Below, piece after piece: positions 1-5,787 of a DNA stretch of 5,847 nucleotides. The notes below the pieces were generated by a model. It saw nothing but the letters and a program-made list of their open reading frames with translations. It had not been told where the DNA came from and made no database searches. The stretch is from Chamaesiphon sp. GTDB lineage: Bacteria > Cyanobacteriota > Cyanobacteriia > Cyanobacteriales > Chamaesiphonaceae. The translations under genes and the position numbers were made by a program. How positions within the stretch are numbered: position 1 is the first letter of the stretch; each line of letters opens with the position of its first letter. Location of the stretch: the NCBI GenBank assembly GCA_026785875.1, contig JAJAZF010000364.1:1-5847 (forward strand), read 5' to 3'.

Positions 1-2
1 AC

Positions 3-144
3 CGCCAAGGGCGTTAGGACATATTACAATCGATTGTCGATTGCCTTGGCGGTTGGGGCGGGTTTTGTTCTGAAGTTATCGGTAAATTTCGGGCATCTCT
101 AGCATAAACCCGCCCCTACAATCGATGTCCTAACCGCCTTGGCG
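3..144. repeat. Nested foldback (MITE-like) repeat, outer arms
   Basis: Positions 3-22 (CGCCAAGGGCGTTAGGACAT) are the reverse complement of 125-144 at 18 of 20 positions; the only mismatch is a GC/CG swap in the middle. Positions 1-10 also have an exact reverse complement at 44-53. The palindrome ACAATCGATTGT lies at 26-37. TACAATCGAT occurs as a 10-bp direct repeat at 25-34 and 117-126. If 35-126 is removed, the outer arms close into a simple hairpin with a 10-nt loop, which suggests a small foldback that was interrupted by a second element. No open reading frame or transposase is present, so any mobility would have to be supplied in trans. The element begins 18 bp beyond the stop codon of the adjacent small minus-strand gene, so it could also form the 3' end of that transcript. 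The repeats are directly seen; the family and the insertion history are inferred. Confidence 0.75.
55..116. repeat. Inner short inverted-repeat element (GGGGCGGGTTT arms)
   Basis: GGGGCGGGTTT at 55-65 is exactly mirrored by AAACCCGCCCC at 106-116, leaving 40 nt between the arms. The unit is 62 bp long and non-coding. G-rich terminal inverted repeats around a short, AT-richer interior are typical of small interspersed cyanobacterial repeats. It sits inside the 3-144 foldback. I could not identify a clean target duplication immediately at its ends; the closest candidate is the 10-bp direct repeat at 25-34 and 117-126. Confidence 0.6.
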
Positions 145-162
145 ACTGCTATAATAGCTAGT

Positions 163-390
163 TTAAAGAGACTCAAATACTGCCGTAAAACCCGCGATTG
201 TTAGACATTCTTCGGCAAATTCATCAGCATCACTGACATCTTCGATCTGATATTCCATGATGCGTCGATCGTCACCATACATTTTTTTGGATGACAGCAA
301 AGTACTGGGATATTTGGCGGCAAGCTCCTTGAAAGCTTTGCTATTAATACCCCAGTCTTCAGCAGAACACTCGATCGTTACACGCCACAT
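163..390 (-). CDS. Hypothetical 75-residue acidic protein
   Basis: ATG at 390 to TAA at 163, giving 75 residues. I do not recognise a named family. The residue pattern looks like a genuine small globular protein: a strand-like start (WRVTIEC, residues 2-8), a helix around 16-26 (NSKAFKELAAK), a strand around 43-50 (RIMEYQIE), an acidic helix around 54-67 (DADEFAEECLTIAGF) and a last strand at 69-73. This order would suit a small alpha/beta sandwich, but that is inference. There is no signal peptide and no membrane segment, so it is probably cytosolic. No Shine-Dalgarno sequence precedes the start; TTAGGG-like repeats run to within two bases of the ATG, which is tolerable in cyanobacteria, where such starts are common. 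It lies downstream of ppc on the same strand, 268 bp away, with no obvious terminator between them, so read-through from ppc is possible. The foldback repeat follows 18 bp after its stop. Confidence 0.7.
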   Translation of the reverse strand: MWRVTIECSAEDWGINSKAFKELAAKYPSTLLSSKKMYGDDRRIMEYQIEDVSDADEFAEECLTIAGFTAVFESL

Positions 391-392
391 AA

Positions 393-428
393 TTAGGGGT
401 TAGGGATTAGGTTTTAAGGATTTAGGAT
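393..428. repeat. Degenerate TTAGGG-type heptamer array
   Basis: TTAGGGG (393-399), TTAGGGA (400-406) and TTAGG (407-411) follow one another. After a short TTTTAAGGA break, TTAGGAT recurs at 422-428. The 7-bp period matches the short tandemly repeated repetitive sequences common in cyanobacterial spacers. The array sits immediately upstream of the ATG of the small gene at 163-390 and occupies the place where its ribosome binding site would be. Confidence 0.6.
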
Positions 429-431
429 TGC

Positions 432-455
432 GGCGATCGGTTTATCTCGATCGCC
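432..455. other. Perfect 8-bp hairpin built on the CGATCG core
   Basis: GGCGATCG (432-439) and CGATCGCC (448-455) pair perfectly around an 8-nt loop. Neither strand has a T-run after the stem, so this is not a classic intrinsic terminator for ppc, although it lies downstream of the gene and could slow or protect the 3' end of its transcript. A second, weaker stem (AACAGC at 473-478 with GCTGTT at 484-489) is close by. Confidence 0.5.
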
Positions 456-513
456 CCCACCCTAGTTTGACGAACAGCACTAAGCTGTTAGTCATTTAAT
501 CTACTGGTTGAGA

Positions 514-541
514 AAAGGCAGAAGGCAGAAGGCAGAAGGCA
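514..541. repeat. GAAGGCA heptamer array (STRR), 4 units
   Basis: Three exact GAAGGCA units lie at 521-527, 528-534 and 535-541, preceded by a one-base variant AAAGGCA at 514-520. This is a typical cyanobacterial short tandem heptamer array. It is non-coding and has a different unit from the neighbouring arrays. Confidence 0.85.
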
Positions 542-583
542 CGATCGATAATGTGATTTAAATGTTCGACAGCTTATTGAACT

Positions 584-653
584 GTCAACTATCAACTATC
601 AACTGTCAACTATCAACTATCAACTGTCAACTATCAACTGTCAACTGTCAACT
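584..653. repeat. RTCAACT heptamer array (STRR), 10 units
   Basis: Ten consecutive 7-bp units of (A/G)TCAACT fill exactly 70 bp. Only the first base varies, in the order G A A G A A G A G G. A decayed unit (TTGAACT, 577-583) precedes the array. It ends 5 bp from the ppc stop codon, so it would be the first sequence in the 3' untranslated region of ppc mRNA, where it reads AGTTGAC/AGTTGAT. Unit number in such arrays usually varies between strains. Confidence 0.92.
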
Positions 654-658
654 AAACT

Positions 659-3600
659 CTAGCCTGTATTACGCATTCCGGCGGCGATGCCATTGATAGT
701 TAGTAATGCACCGTCTAGGAGTTCCTTCTTGCTATAGCGAGAGTAGATCATTCCCGCTCCACCGTGTTGGCGCAGCCGCTTGAGCAGTGAGACTTGGAGA
801 AATCCTAGTGGCACAATGCTACCATTGCGTAGTTGGATCGAGCGTTGGAGTTCGGGATTATCATCCAAAAATCTTTCATGTCCAGATATCCGTAGTACCA
901 GATCGCTGACGAGGCGATATTCTTGCGTAATTCGCTCGAATAAGATCTCAAACCGCTCTCGATCTTCTGGCTGGGAGAGTTCCTCCATGTAATGACGCGC
1001 AATTTGGAGATCGACTTTGGAGATCGTCATTTCTACTTTGGAAATAGCCATGCGGAAAAATGGCCATTTGCGGTAGAAGCCCTGGAGCAGTTCAAAGTTC
1101 TCGGTTGGAGATTCGGCGACAAATTCCTCAAGTGCGGCACCAACACCATACCAGGAGGGGAGGAGGAACCGACTTTGCGTCCAACTAAATACCCAAGGAA
1201 TGGCGCGGAGACTGGCTAGATCCCGTTTGCCACCGCGACGAGCGGGACGGGAACTGATTTGCAGGTGACTGATTTCATCGATCGGGGTAACTTGATGAAA
1301 GAAGTTAACTAGATCGGGGCAATCGTACACTAGAGCGCGATAGTGTTGACGCGATCGATCTGCGAGATCTTCCATTACCTCGTTCCAAGGTTCGATATCA
1401 TCGACTCCTCCAGACATCAGGCTAGTCTTAATCACCGCACTGGCTACCTGTTCGAGGTTATAGAGTGCCAGTTCGGGGAGCGAGTATTTAGACGCGAGGA
1501 CTTCGCCCTGTTCGGTAATCTTGATCCGCCCGTTGATACTCTGCCCTGGTTGGGCTAAAATCGCCTCGTGGGATGGCCCACCACCTCTACCGACGCTGCC
1601 ACCTCGTCCGTGAAAAATCCGCAGCTTCACGGCGAATTTCTCAGCGATCGATTGCAGGGCTTTTTGGGCTTTGTGGATTTCCCAATTACTACTGAGGAAG
1701 CCAGCATCTTTATTACTGTCGGAATAGCCCAGCATCACCTCTTGGAGATCGGGGACTAATCCAGGTATAGCTGTGGCTGGAGCTGGATCGTATCCTCCAG
1801 TCAAAGCGGCTCGATACAATGGCAACTCAAATAAACACTGCATCACCAGCGGGGCTTTTTTGAGATCTTCCACAGTTTCAAATAAGGGTACTACTTGCAG
1901 ACTGGTAATCCCCGTTGCAGGATCGTACAAACCCGCTTCTTTTGCTAGGAGCATCACTTCGAGAATGTCGCTGACATCCCGATTCATACTGATGACATAA
2001 GTCTGGCAGATTTCGGGGCCAAACTCCTGATGGAGTCGGCGCAGCATCCGAAAGGTTTCGACAGTTTCGACGGCTTTAGGGGAGAAGGGGAGTTCGCCAG
2101 GAATTAATGGGCGACGGGTTTGGAGTTCGCGCACCAGCCATGCGACTCGATCGGCTTCCGAGAGGTCGTGATAGGATTGGGGCAATACCTGGAGATAATC
2201 GGCGATTTCGGCGATCGTATCGGCATGACGACTGCTCTCTTGGCGGATATCTAGTTGGGCGAGATTAAATCCATAAATTTCTACCTGACAAATTAATGTT
2301 TCTAATGCTTTGCAAGTCAGTCCCGTTTGCTGCAAGCTCAGTCGGATCAGACCTAACTCTTTGAGGAAGTCTGCCCCAGAATGATAGCAGGTATTGAGGT
2401 TGAGTTCTGTTTTCGGCAGTTGGAGACTATCCCAATCAGCTACTTGACGAGATCTGTCGAGTGTATTCGACAGCCGCTCGATAATATAAGTAAGTTTGAG
2501 TCGATAAGGTTCTTGACGGTAGCGGATTGCCAACTCATCATAGATTTCTGGAAAGTGCGATTTATCCTGTTCGAGGGATTCCAATAACGCGGGTAAAACA
2601 TTACTCCAATGCAAGGATAAGCTGAGGGAATTAGTCAATCCCCGCACCGATTTGATGTATTTTTTGAGGACTATTCCCCGCTGATAGCAAGCAGTTTGCC
2701 AAGTAATTTTGGGTGTAACTGAGGGATTGCCATCCCGATCCGATCCTACCCACGAACCAAACCGACAGAACCGATTACTCGGCGGCGTGAGATAGGGAAA
2801 AGATTGTTTTAGAGCGAGACTCAATCGTTGCGACAGTTGGGGAATTGCATCGAATAAAACTTCCTCAAAGTAGTGCAGGGTATAGTCTACCTCATCCAAT
2901 ACGGTTGGTTTGAATTGGTGTAATTCATCTGTGCGCCACCATAAGAGGATCTCTTCTAGTAATTGTCCTTCTAGTTCGGTCACTTCCCAAGAAGATTGGA
3001 TGCCCAAACGCGCCATATCCTCTTCCGCTCGATCGAGTTTTTCGAGAATTTGAGCTACACGTCGTTGTTTATCGCGAATCGTATGCCGCACAATTTCGGT
3101 AGGGTGAGCAGTAAATACTAGCCCGATATCCAACTCATCGAATAATCGCTGGATCTGTTGGGGTGGGACTCCTGCTGATTTGAGCAGGGGAAATAAAGCT
3201 GTAAATGTACCGCGATCTTTTTGGGGTTGAGCGGAAGCTTGCCAATTTTTTTCAAGCAGCCCTGCGCCTAGTGGCGACAAGTTTTCTGACAGGTGGCTAG
3301 TTTCGGTTGGGAAGCTCGGTGCTGAATACTGGAGTGACAACTTGAGGGCAAGCTTTTGCTCGCACTGCTCATAGTGTTGCTCGACGATATTAATTAATTG
3401 AAAATACAGCGCAAATGCTCTCGCAGCGCGAATTGCATCCTTGAGATCGAGTTGTTCGATCAGGTGATGTACCTCTTGCGATAGGGGTTGGGCGGCAATC
3501 CCGTCGGAGGAACACATCTCCCGTAGTTGGTTGAGCAGATTGACTAAATCCTGTCCGCAAGCATCTCGCAGCACTCGTTCCCAGAGGTCTTCGATTACTT

Positions 3601-3679
3601 TGAGTCGATGGTTTAGGAGTAAATTCGCTGGGGTAGAAACCATCAATTCTGGTTCTGAGATGTGGGTTAGCGGGTGCAT
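659..3679 (-). CDS. ppc: Phosphoenolpyruvate carboxylase
   Basis: This cytosolic enzyme carboxylates phosphoenolpyruvate with bicarbonate to oxaloacetate and phosphate, feeding the TCA cycle and aspartate-family synthesis. Numbered from the ATG at 3679 (1006 residues), it shows TAHPTEIVRHT with catalytic His192, the substrate-site segment GSWVGSDRDGNP ending at 319, GYSDSNKD at 651-658, the FHGRGGSVGRGGGP loop at 689-702 (His690, Arg692, Arg698), SSRPARR at 809-815, and the family's C-terminal RNTG with Asn1004. Arg698 and Asn1004 correspond to E. coli residues that bind the inhibitor aspartate, so aspartate/malate feedback is plausible. The plant-type N-terminal phosphorylation motif is absent. 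The length fits cyanobacterial enzymes, and the gene appears intact. The start is uncertain. ATG 3679 has a weak GAGAA seven bases upstream and gives an N-terminus of familiar length. An in-frame TTG at 3721 would give 1020 residues (beginning MGSSLPPLHR), and ATG 3643 would give 994. The stop is TAG at 659-661. Confidence 0.97.
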   Translation of the reverse strand: MHPLTHISEPELMVSTPANLLLNHRLKVIEDLWERVLRDACGQDLVNLLNQLREMCSSDGIAAQPLSQEVHHLIEQLDLKDAIRAARAFALYFQLINIVEQHYEQCEQKLALKLSLQYSAPSFPTETSHLSENLSPLGAGLLEKNWQASAQPQKDRGTFTALFPLLKSAGVPPQQIQRLFDELDIGLVFTAHPTEIVRHTIRDKQRRVAQILEKLDRAEEDMARLGIQSSWEVTELEGQLLEEILLWWRTDELHQFKPTVLDEVDYTLHYFEEVLFDAIPQLSQRLSLALKQSFPYLTPPSNRFCRFGSWVGSDRDGNPSVTPKITWQTACYQRGIVLKKYIKSVRGLTNSLSLSLHWSNVLPALLESLEQDKSHFPEIYDELAIRYRQEPYRLKLTYIIERLSNTLDRSRQVADWDSLQLPKTELNLNTCYHSGADFLKELGLIRLSLQQTGLTCKALETLICQVEIYGFNLAQLDIRQESSRHADTIAEIADYLQVLPQSYHDLSEADRVAWLVRELQTRRPLIPGELPFSPKAVETVETFRMLRRLHQEFGPEICQTYVISMNRDVSDILEVMLLAKEAGLYDPATGITSLQVVPLFETVEDLKKAPLVMQCLFELPLYRAALTGGYDPAPATAIPGLVPDLQEVMLGYSDSNKDAGFLSSNWEIHKAQKALQSIAEKFAVKLRIFHGRGGSVGRGGGPSHEAILAQPGQSINGRIKITEQGEVLASKYSLPELALYNLEQVASAVIKTSLMSGGVDDIEPWNEVMEDLADRSRQHYRALVYDCPDLVNFFHQVTPIDEISHLQISSRPARRGGKRDLASLRAIPWVFSWTQSRFLLPSWYGVGAALEEFVAESPTENFELLQGFYRKWPFFRMAISKVEMTISKVDLQIARHYMEELSQPEDRERFEILFERITQEYRLVSDLVLRISGHERFLDDNPELQRSIQLRNGSIVPLGFLQVSLLKRLRQHGGAGMIYSRYSKKELLDGALLTINGIAAGMRNTG

Positions 3680-3922
3680 ATGACAGTTCTCGCGGTGTAG
3701 AGGTGGGAGTGAACTACCCAAGGTGACGCTGTTGTTTGACCTTGCGGTGTGACAGCGACTGACCTCGCGATTAAAATTTCTTGCTCGACAGGCTGTGTAC
3801 TGACTAAGCCTTCAGCAGCGGCGATCCTTCCTGACTACCTTTTTAAATAAATACAAAATATGTATGTTCGATCGGTTAGGCAGATTCGATCCAGATCGCG
3901 ATTTAGGTCGGAAACCGATAAT
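3680..3922 (-). other. Probable untranslated leader of ppc
   Basis: If transcription begins just after the -10 box at 3923-3931, about 235 nt precede the ATG at 3679. On the minus strand the segment contains an A/T-rich tract at roughly 3838-3866, which includes the short inverted repeat ATACA/TGTAT (3851-3865). An AGGAAGGA purine stretch (reverse complement of 3825-3832) has no start codon at a usable distance. I found no GTA-N8-TAC NtcA site, no riboswitch pattern that I recognise and no terminator-like hairpin with a T-run. The extent as a leader is inferred from the promoter call. Confidence 0.35.
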
Positions 3923-3931
3923 ATTATACCA
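3923..3931 (-). promoter_or_regulatory. Extended -10 promoter upstream of ppc
   Basis: On the minus strand this reads TGGTATAAT, a perfect TATAAT -10 box preceded by the TGn extension. The hexamer 17 bp upstream (TCGGGC) is a poor -35, and extended -10 promoters often tolerate that. It lies between the small gene at 3966-4193 and ppc, so ppc can be transcribed independently of its upstream neighbour. Transcription would start near position 3916. Confidence 0.55.
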
Positions 3932-3965
3932 AAGATTTGTCCGTTGCCCGATCCATCGATCGACT

Positions 3966-4193
3966 CTAGTCGATCGCGTCCTCAGTACCAGCAGTTACGC
4001 TGACGGGAAAATGTAGCACTGGTAATCGATCGCCCCGAAAGATCTCTTCACTCGACAATCCCAACTGTTCGAGCAATCCGCCCGCAGCTTGGGCGGCGAC
4101 GATCGCTAGCAACCAAGGTGTCGCAGCGATACTAACGAGTAAAGATGGCGAAATTAGATGAGCGGGTGCGGACGAGACTGATGATGCTGGCAT
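3966..4193 (-). CDS. Small single-pass membrane protein, hypothetical
   Basis: ATG at 4193 to TAG at 3966, giving 75 residues. A hydrophobic stretch at about residues 16-40 (LLVSIAATPWLLAIVAAQAA at its core) is long enough for one membrane helix. It is followed by an amphipathic, charged segment, LSSEEIFRGDRLPVLHFP (46-63), and an acidic tail. The sharp change from hydrophobic helix to motif-like charged segment argues for a real gene, and the SEEIFRGDRLPVL stretch resembles, from memory, small conserved proteins of cyanobacteria; I cannot assign a function. There is no lipobox. A weak GAG lies about 10 bases ahead of the start. The gene is followed after 286 bp by ppc on the same strand, but a separate promoter lies between them, so a functional link to ppc is not shown. 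Upstream it diverges from pilM. Confidence 0.7.
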   Translation of the reverse strand: MPASSVSSAPAHLISPSLLVSIAATPWLLAIVAAQAAGGLLEQLGLSSEEIFRGDRLPVLHFPVSVTAGTEDAID

Positions 4194-4225
4194 AGTAATA
4201 ATCTCAAATTTTAAATGAGCGGGCG

Positions 4226-4245
4226 ATCGAGGTCTTGTCCTCGAT
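4226..4245. promoter_or_regulatory. 7-bp inverted repeat ahead of small membrane gene
   Basis: ATCGAGG (4226-4232) and CCTCGAT (4239-4245) pair perfectly around TCTTGT. The site is 33 bp upstream of the minus-strand ATG at 4193, so it is either a hairpin in that gene's leader or a dyad operator. No T-run follows on either strand, so it is not an intrinsic terminator. Confidence 0.4.
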
Positions 4246-4504
4246 GTAGGGGGTTTAGATACTGAGCCTGTGGTGCTTCTATCATAATCGAGTTGAGAAG
4301 TCTGTGGTTGTCACGCTCGACACAACAACGCGATCCCTAGTAAGGGGTGGGAGCCAGATCGAAAGATCCGTTCAAAGACAAGAGCAGTAAAAGACGATAA
4401 ATCGATCGAGATGCGCCTGTAGAGCCAAAATTAGACCAAGCGATCGACTAAATAAAAAATAACTAGCAGCAATGTTAATTGTGATGGGTGGTTGCGGGTA
4501 ATTT

Positions 4505-4511
4505 AAGGAGG
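4505..4511 (+). promoter_or_regulatory. Orphan perfect Shine-Dalgarno sequence AAGGAGG
   Basis: AAGGAGG matches the anti-Shine-Dalgarno consensus completely, yet no ATG, GTG or TTG follows at translation distance. The only conceivable start is an ATT at 4518, which opens a 19-codon frame ending at a TAG (4575-4577). It lies more than 150 bp ahead of pilM, whose own start has only a weak GAG. Confidence 0.4.
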
Positions 4512-4545
4512 AGAGTAATTAAAAAATTAAATAATTCACAGCGAT

Positions 4546-4555
4546 CTCGATCGAG
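4546..4555. promoter_or_regulatory. 10-bp perfect palindrome CTCGATCGAG
   Basis: CTCGATCGAG is a perfect dyad without a spacer, centred about 117 bp upstream of the pilM start. It contains the CGATCG core that is over-represented across the window, so it may be a HIP1-type word rather than a regulator site. Confidence 0.3.
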
Positions 4556-4667
4556 GAGTACCAAAACAGTCTTCTAGGAACTTTCCACCCTTTGCTCCAA
4601 AGTACATTACCCCGTCTTCGCTACTTTTTCCTAGTGGCATATTCCAGGCTATGAGTAACAAATTTAT

Positions 4668-5783
4668 ATGCTTAATCGATTAAAAAAACTATTTACAGGG
4701 CGTGGTAGTGGAGTGGCAATCGAACTTGGTTCCGAACGGATCAATATTGCCCAACTCCAAAAAAAAGGTGCAGATCTAACACTCAAACATCTATGTTCTG
4801 CTGAAGTTCCTGAAGGAATTTTTGAGGAGGGACGAATTGTCAATCCCCAAGAGCTTGGGGCTTTAATTCGGACGACGCTCGCCGATAACAAAATTAAAGC
4901 AACTTATGTTGCGACCTCAGTCCCGATGCGGGAAGCTGTGATTAGGTTAATTCCCCTACCAGCCGAATTGAGCGATCGAGAAGTGCGAGATCTGATTCTC
5001 AATCAAGAAGCAGCATTATATCTACCATACCCTCGGGAAGAAGTCGATCTCGACTACCAAAAACTCGATCTAATCACAGATGAAGACGGGCTGGATAAAG
5101 TCCAAGTGATGCTAGCAGCAACTCGCAAGGAAGTCACCGATAGCTATATCGAGACATTTCAGTATGCGGGATTGCAAGTGAAAGTTCTAGAGATCAGCAG
5201 CTTTGCAGTACTCAGAACCATCAAAGAACAACTGCGCCAATTTGCGCCCCAAGAAGCGGTAGTTCTGATCGATATCGAGTTTGACTGTACCGAAATTGCG
5301 ATCGTTGTGAATGGGATTCCTCAATTCAATCGCACCGTACCGATTGGGACTTTTCAACTCCAAGAAGCCCTCAGCAGTGCAATGAATCTGCCGAGCACTA
5401 GAAATTCAGAAATCCTCCAAGATATCACCATCCCCGATATCCCTGTGACGAGTATGAATAATCAGAGCCAAGCTATGACTAGTATCAATCCTGGGATGGC
5501 AGCGATGATGCGGATTTTAGCAGAACTAGCCGATGAAGTTCGTCGCAGTATCGAGTTTTATATGAGTCACAACGGTCAACAACTCAAACTCGAACAACTG
5601 CTACTCGCTGGCCCCGGCGGTGGATTGGGACAACTCGACCTCTTCTTCACTCAGCGATTGAGTATCCCGACTACTCAAGTCGATCCGATCGGGGGATTGG
5701 GTTTAGAGCCAGAAATGGATATACCCATCGGTCAACGCCCCGGACTAGGAGTAGTTCTGGGATTAGGAATGCGCGATCTATAA
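4668..5783 (+). CDS. pilM: Type IV pilus assembly protein PilM
   Basis: PilM is a cytosolic actin/FtsA-fold ATP-binding protein that docks on the N-terminal tail of PilN and so connects the PilN-PilO inner-membrane alignment complex to the pilus motor; it supports twitching motility and DNA uptake. The 371 residues cover the whole family domain. VAIELGS (16-22) occupies the first phosphate loop; VPEGIFEEGRIVNP (47-60), LNQEAALYLPYPREEVDLDY (111-130) and VMLAATRKEV (147-156) are typical PilM segments; VVLIDIEFDCTEIAI (198-212) is the second phosphate loop; LLLAGPGGGLGQL (311-323) is the nucleotide-binding glycine loop; RPGLGVVLGLGMRD (357-370) ends the fold. There is no signal peptide or membrane helix. 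Residues 260-277 (Asn/Ser/Met-rich) look like a variable insertion. The ATG at 4668 keeps the usual short basic N-terminus (MLNRLKKLF); its ribosome binding site is weak. pilN follows after 4 bp, indicating one operon. Confidence 0.95.
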   Translation: MLNRLKKLFTGRGSGVAIELGSERINIAQLQKKGADLTLKHLCSAEVPEGIFEEGRIVNPQELGALIRTTLADNKIKATYVATSVPMREAVIRLIPLPAELSDREVRDLILNQEAALYLPYPREEVDLDYQKLDLITDEDGLDKVQVMLAATRKEVTDSYIETFQYAGLQVKVLEISSFAVLRTIKEQLRQFAPQEAVVLIDIEFDCTEIAIVVNGIPQFNRTVPIGTFQLQEALSSAMNLPSTRNSEILQDITIPDIPVTSMNNQSQAMTSINPGMAAMMRILAELADEVRRSIEFYMSHNGQQLKLEQLLLAGPGGGLGQLDLFFTQRLSIPTTQVDPIGGLGLEPEMDIPIGQRPGLGVVLGLGMRDL

Positions 5784-5787
5784 AAAT

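Larger units (their letters stand above)
4194..4667. other. Divergent spacer between small membrane gene and pilM
   Basis: These 474 bp carry no credible gene on either strand. For the minus-strand gene, TATGAT (reverse complement of 4281-4286) is a possible -10 box without a good -35. For pilM no convincing promoter is visible; the candidates near 4492-4535 and 4617-4645 have poor hexamers. Small stems occur at 4333-4348 (ATCCCT/AGGGGT with one G-U pair) and 4357-4368 (GATC-GAAA-GATC). The stretch 4513-4537 is strongly A/T-rich, with the inverted repeat TAATT/AATTA at 4516-4529. Better-supported elements are listed separately. Confidence 0.5.

Noticed and set aside
150..155. TATAAT on the plus strand beside the 3' end of the small gene
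   Set aside because: There is no -35 at suitable spacing and no plus-strand gene follows; it is part of the small dyad GCTATAATAGC.
432..489. Intrinsic terminator for ppc
   Set aside because: The stems at 432-455 and 473-489 are not followed by a T-run on either strand.
583..651. Five perfect TTGACA -35 hexamers on the minus strand inside the RTCAACT array, pointing at the small gene at 163-390
   Set aside because: They are a by-product of the repeat unit, and no acceptable -10 box lies 16-19 bp downstream of the last one.
514..653. CRISPR array
   Set aside because: The repeats are 7 bp, directly adjacent and without spacers, so they are simple tandem arrays.
780..2587. Open frames of 63-75 codons on both strands inside ppc
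   Set aside because: They overlap an intact, motif-complete ppc, their translations show no domain-like pattern, and they are expected shadows of a long gene.
4651..4683. Ten-codon upstream frame (ATG at 4651) overlapping the pilM start
   Set aside because: It is very short, has no ribosome site, and could arise by chance in A/T-rich sequence; it is not strong enough to call a leader peptide.
4664..4891. Minus-strand 75-codon frame antisense to the start of pilM
   Set aside because: It overlaps the conserved pilM N-terminus and its translation looks like a frame shadow.
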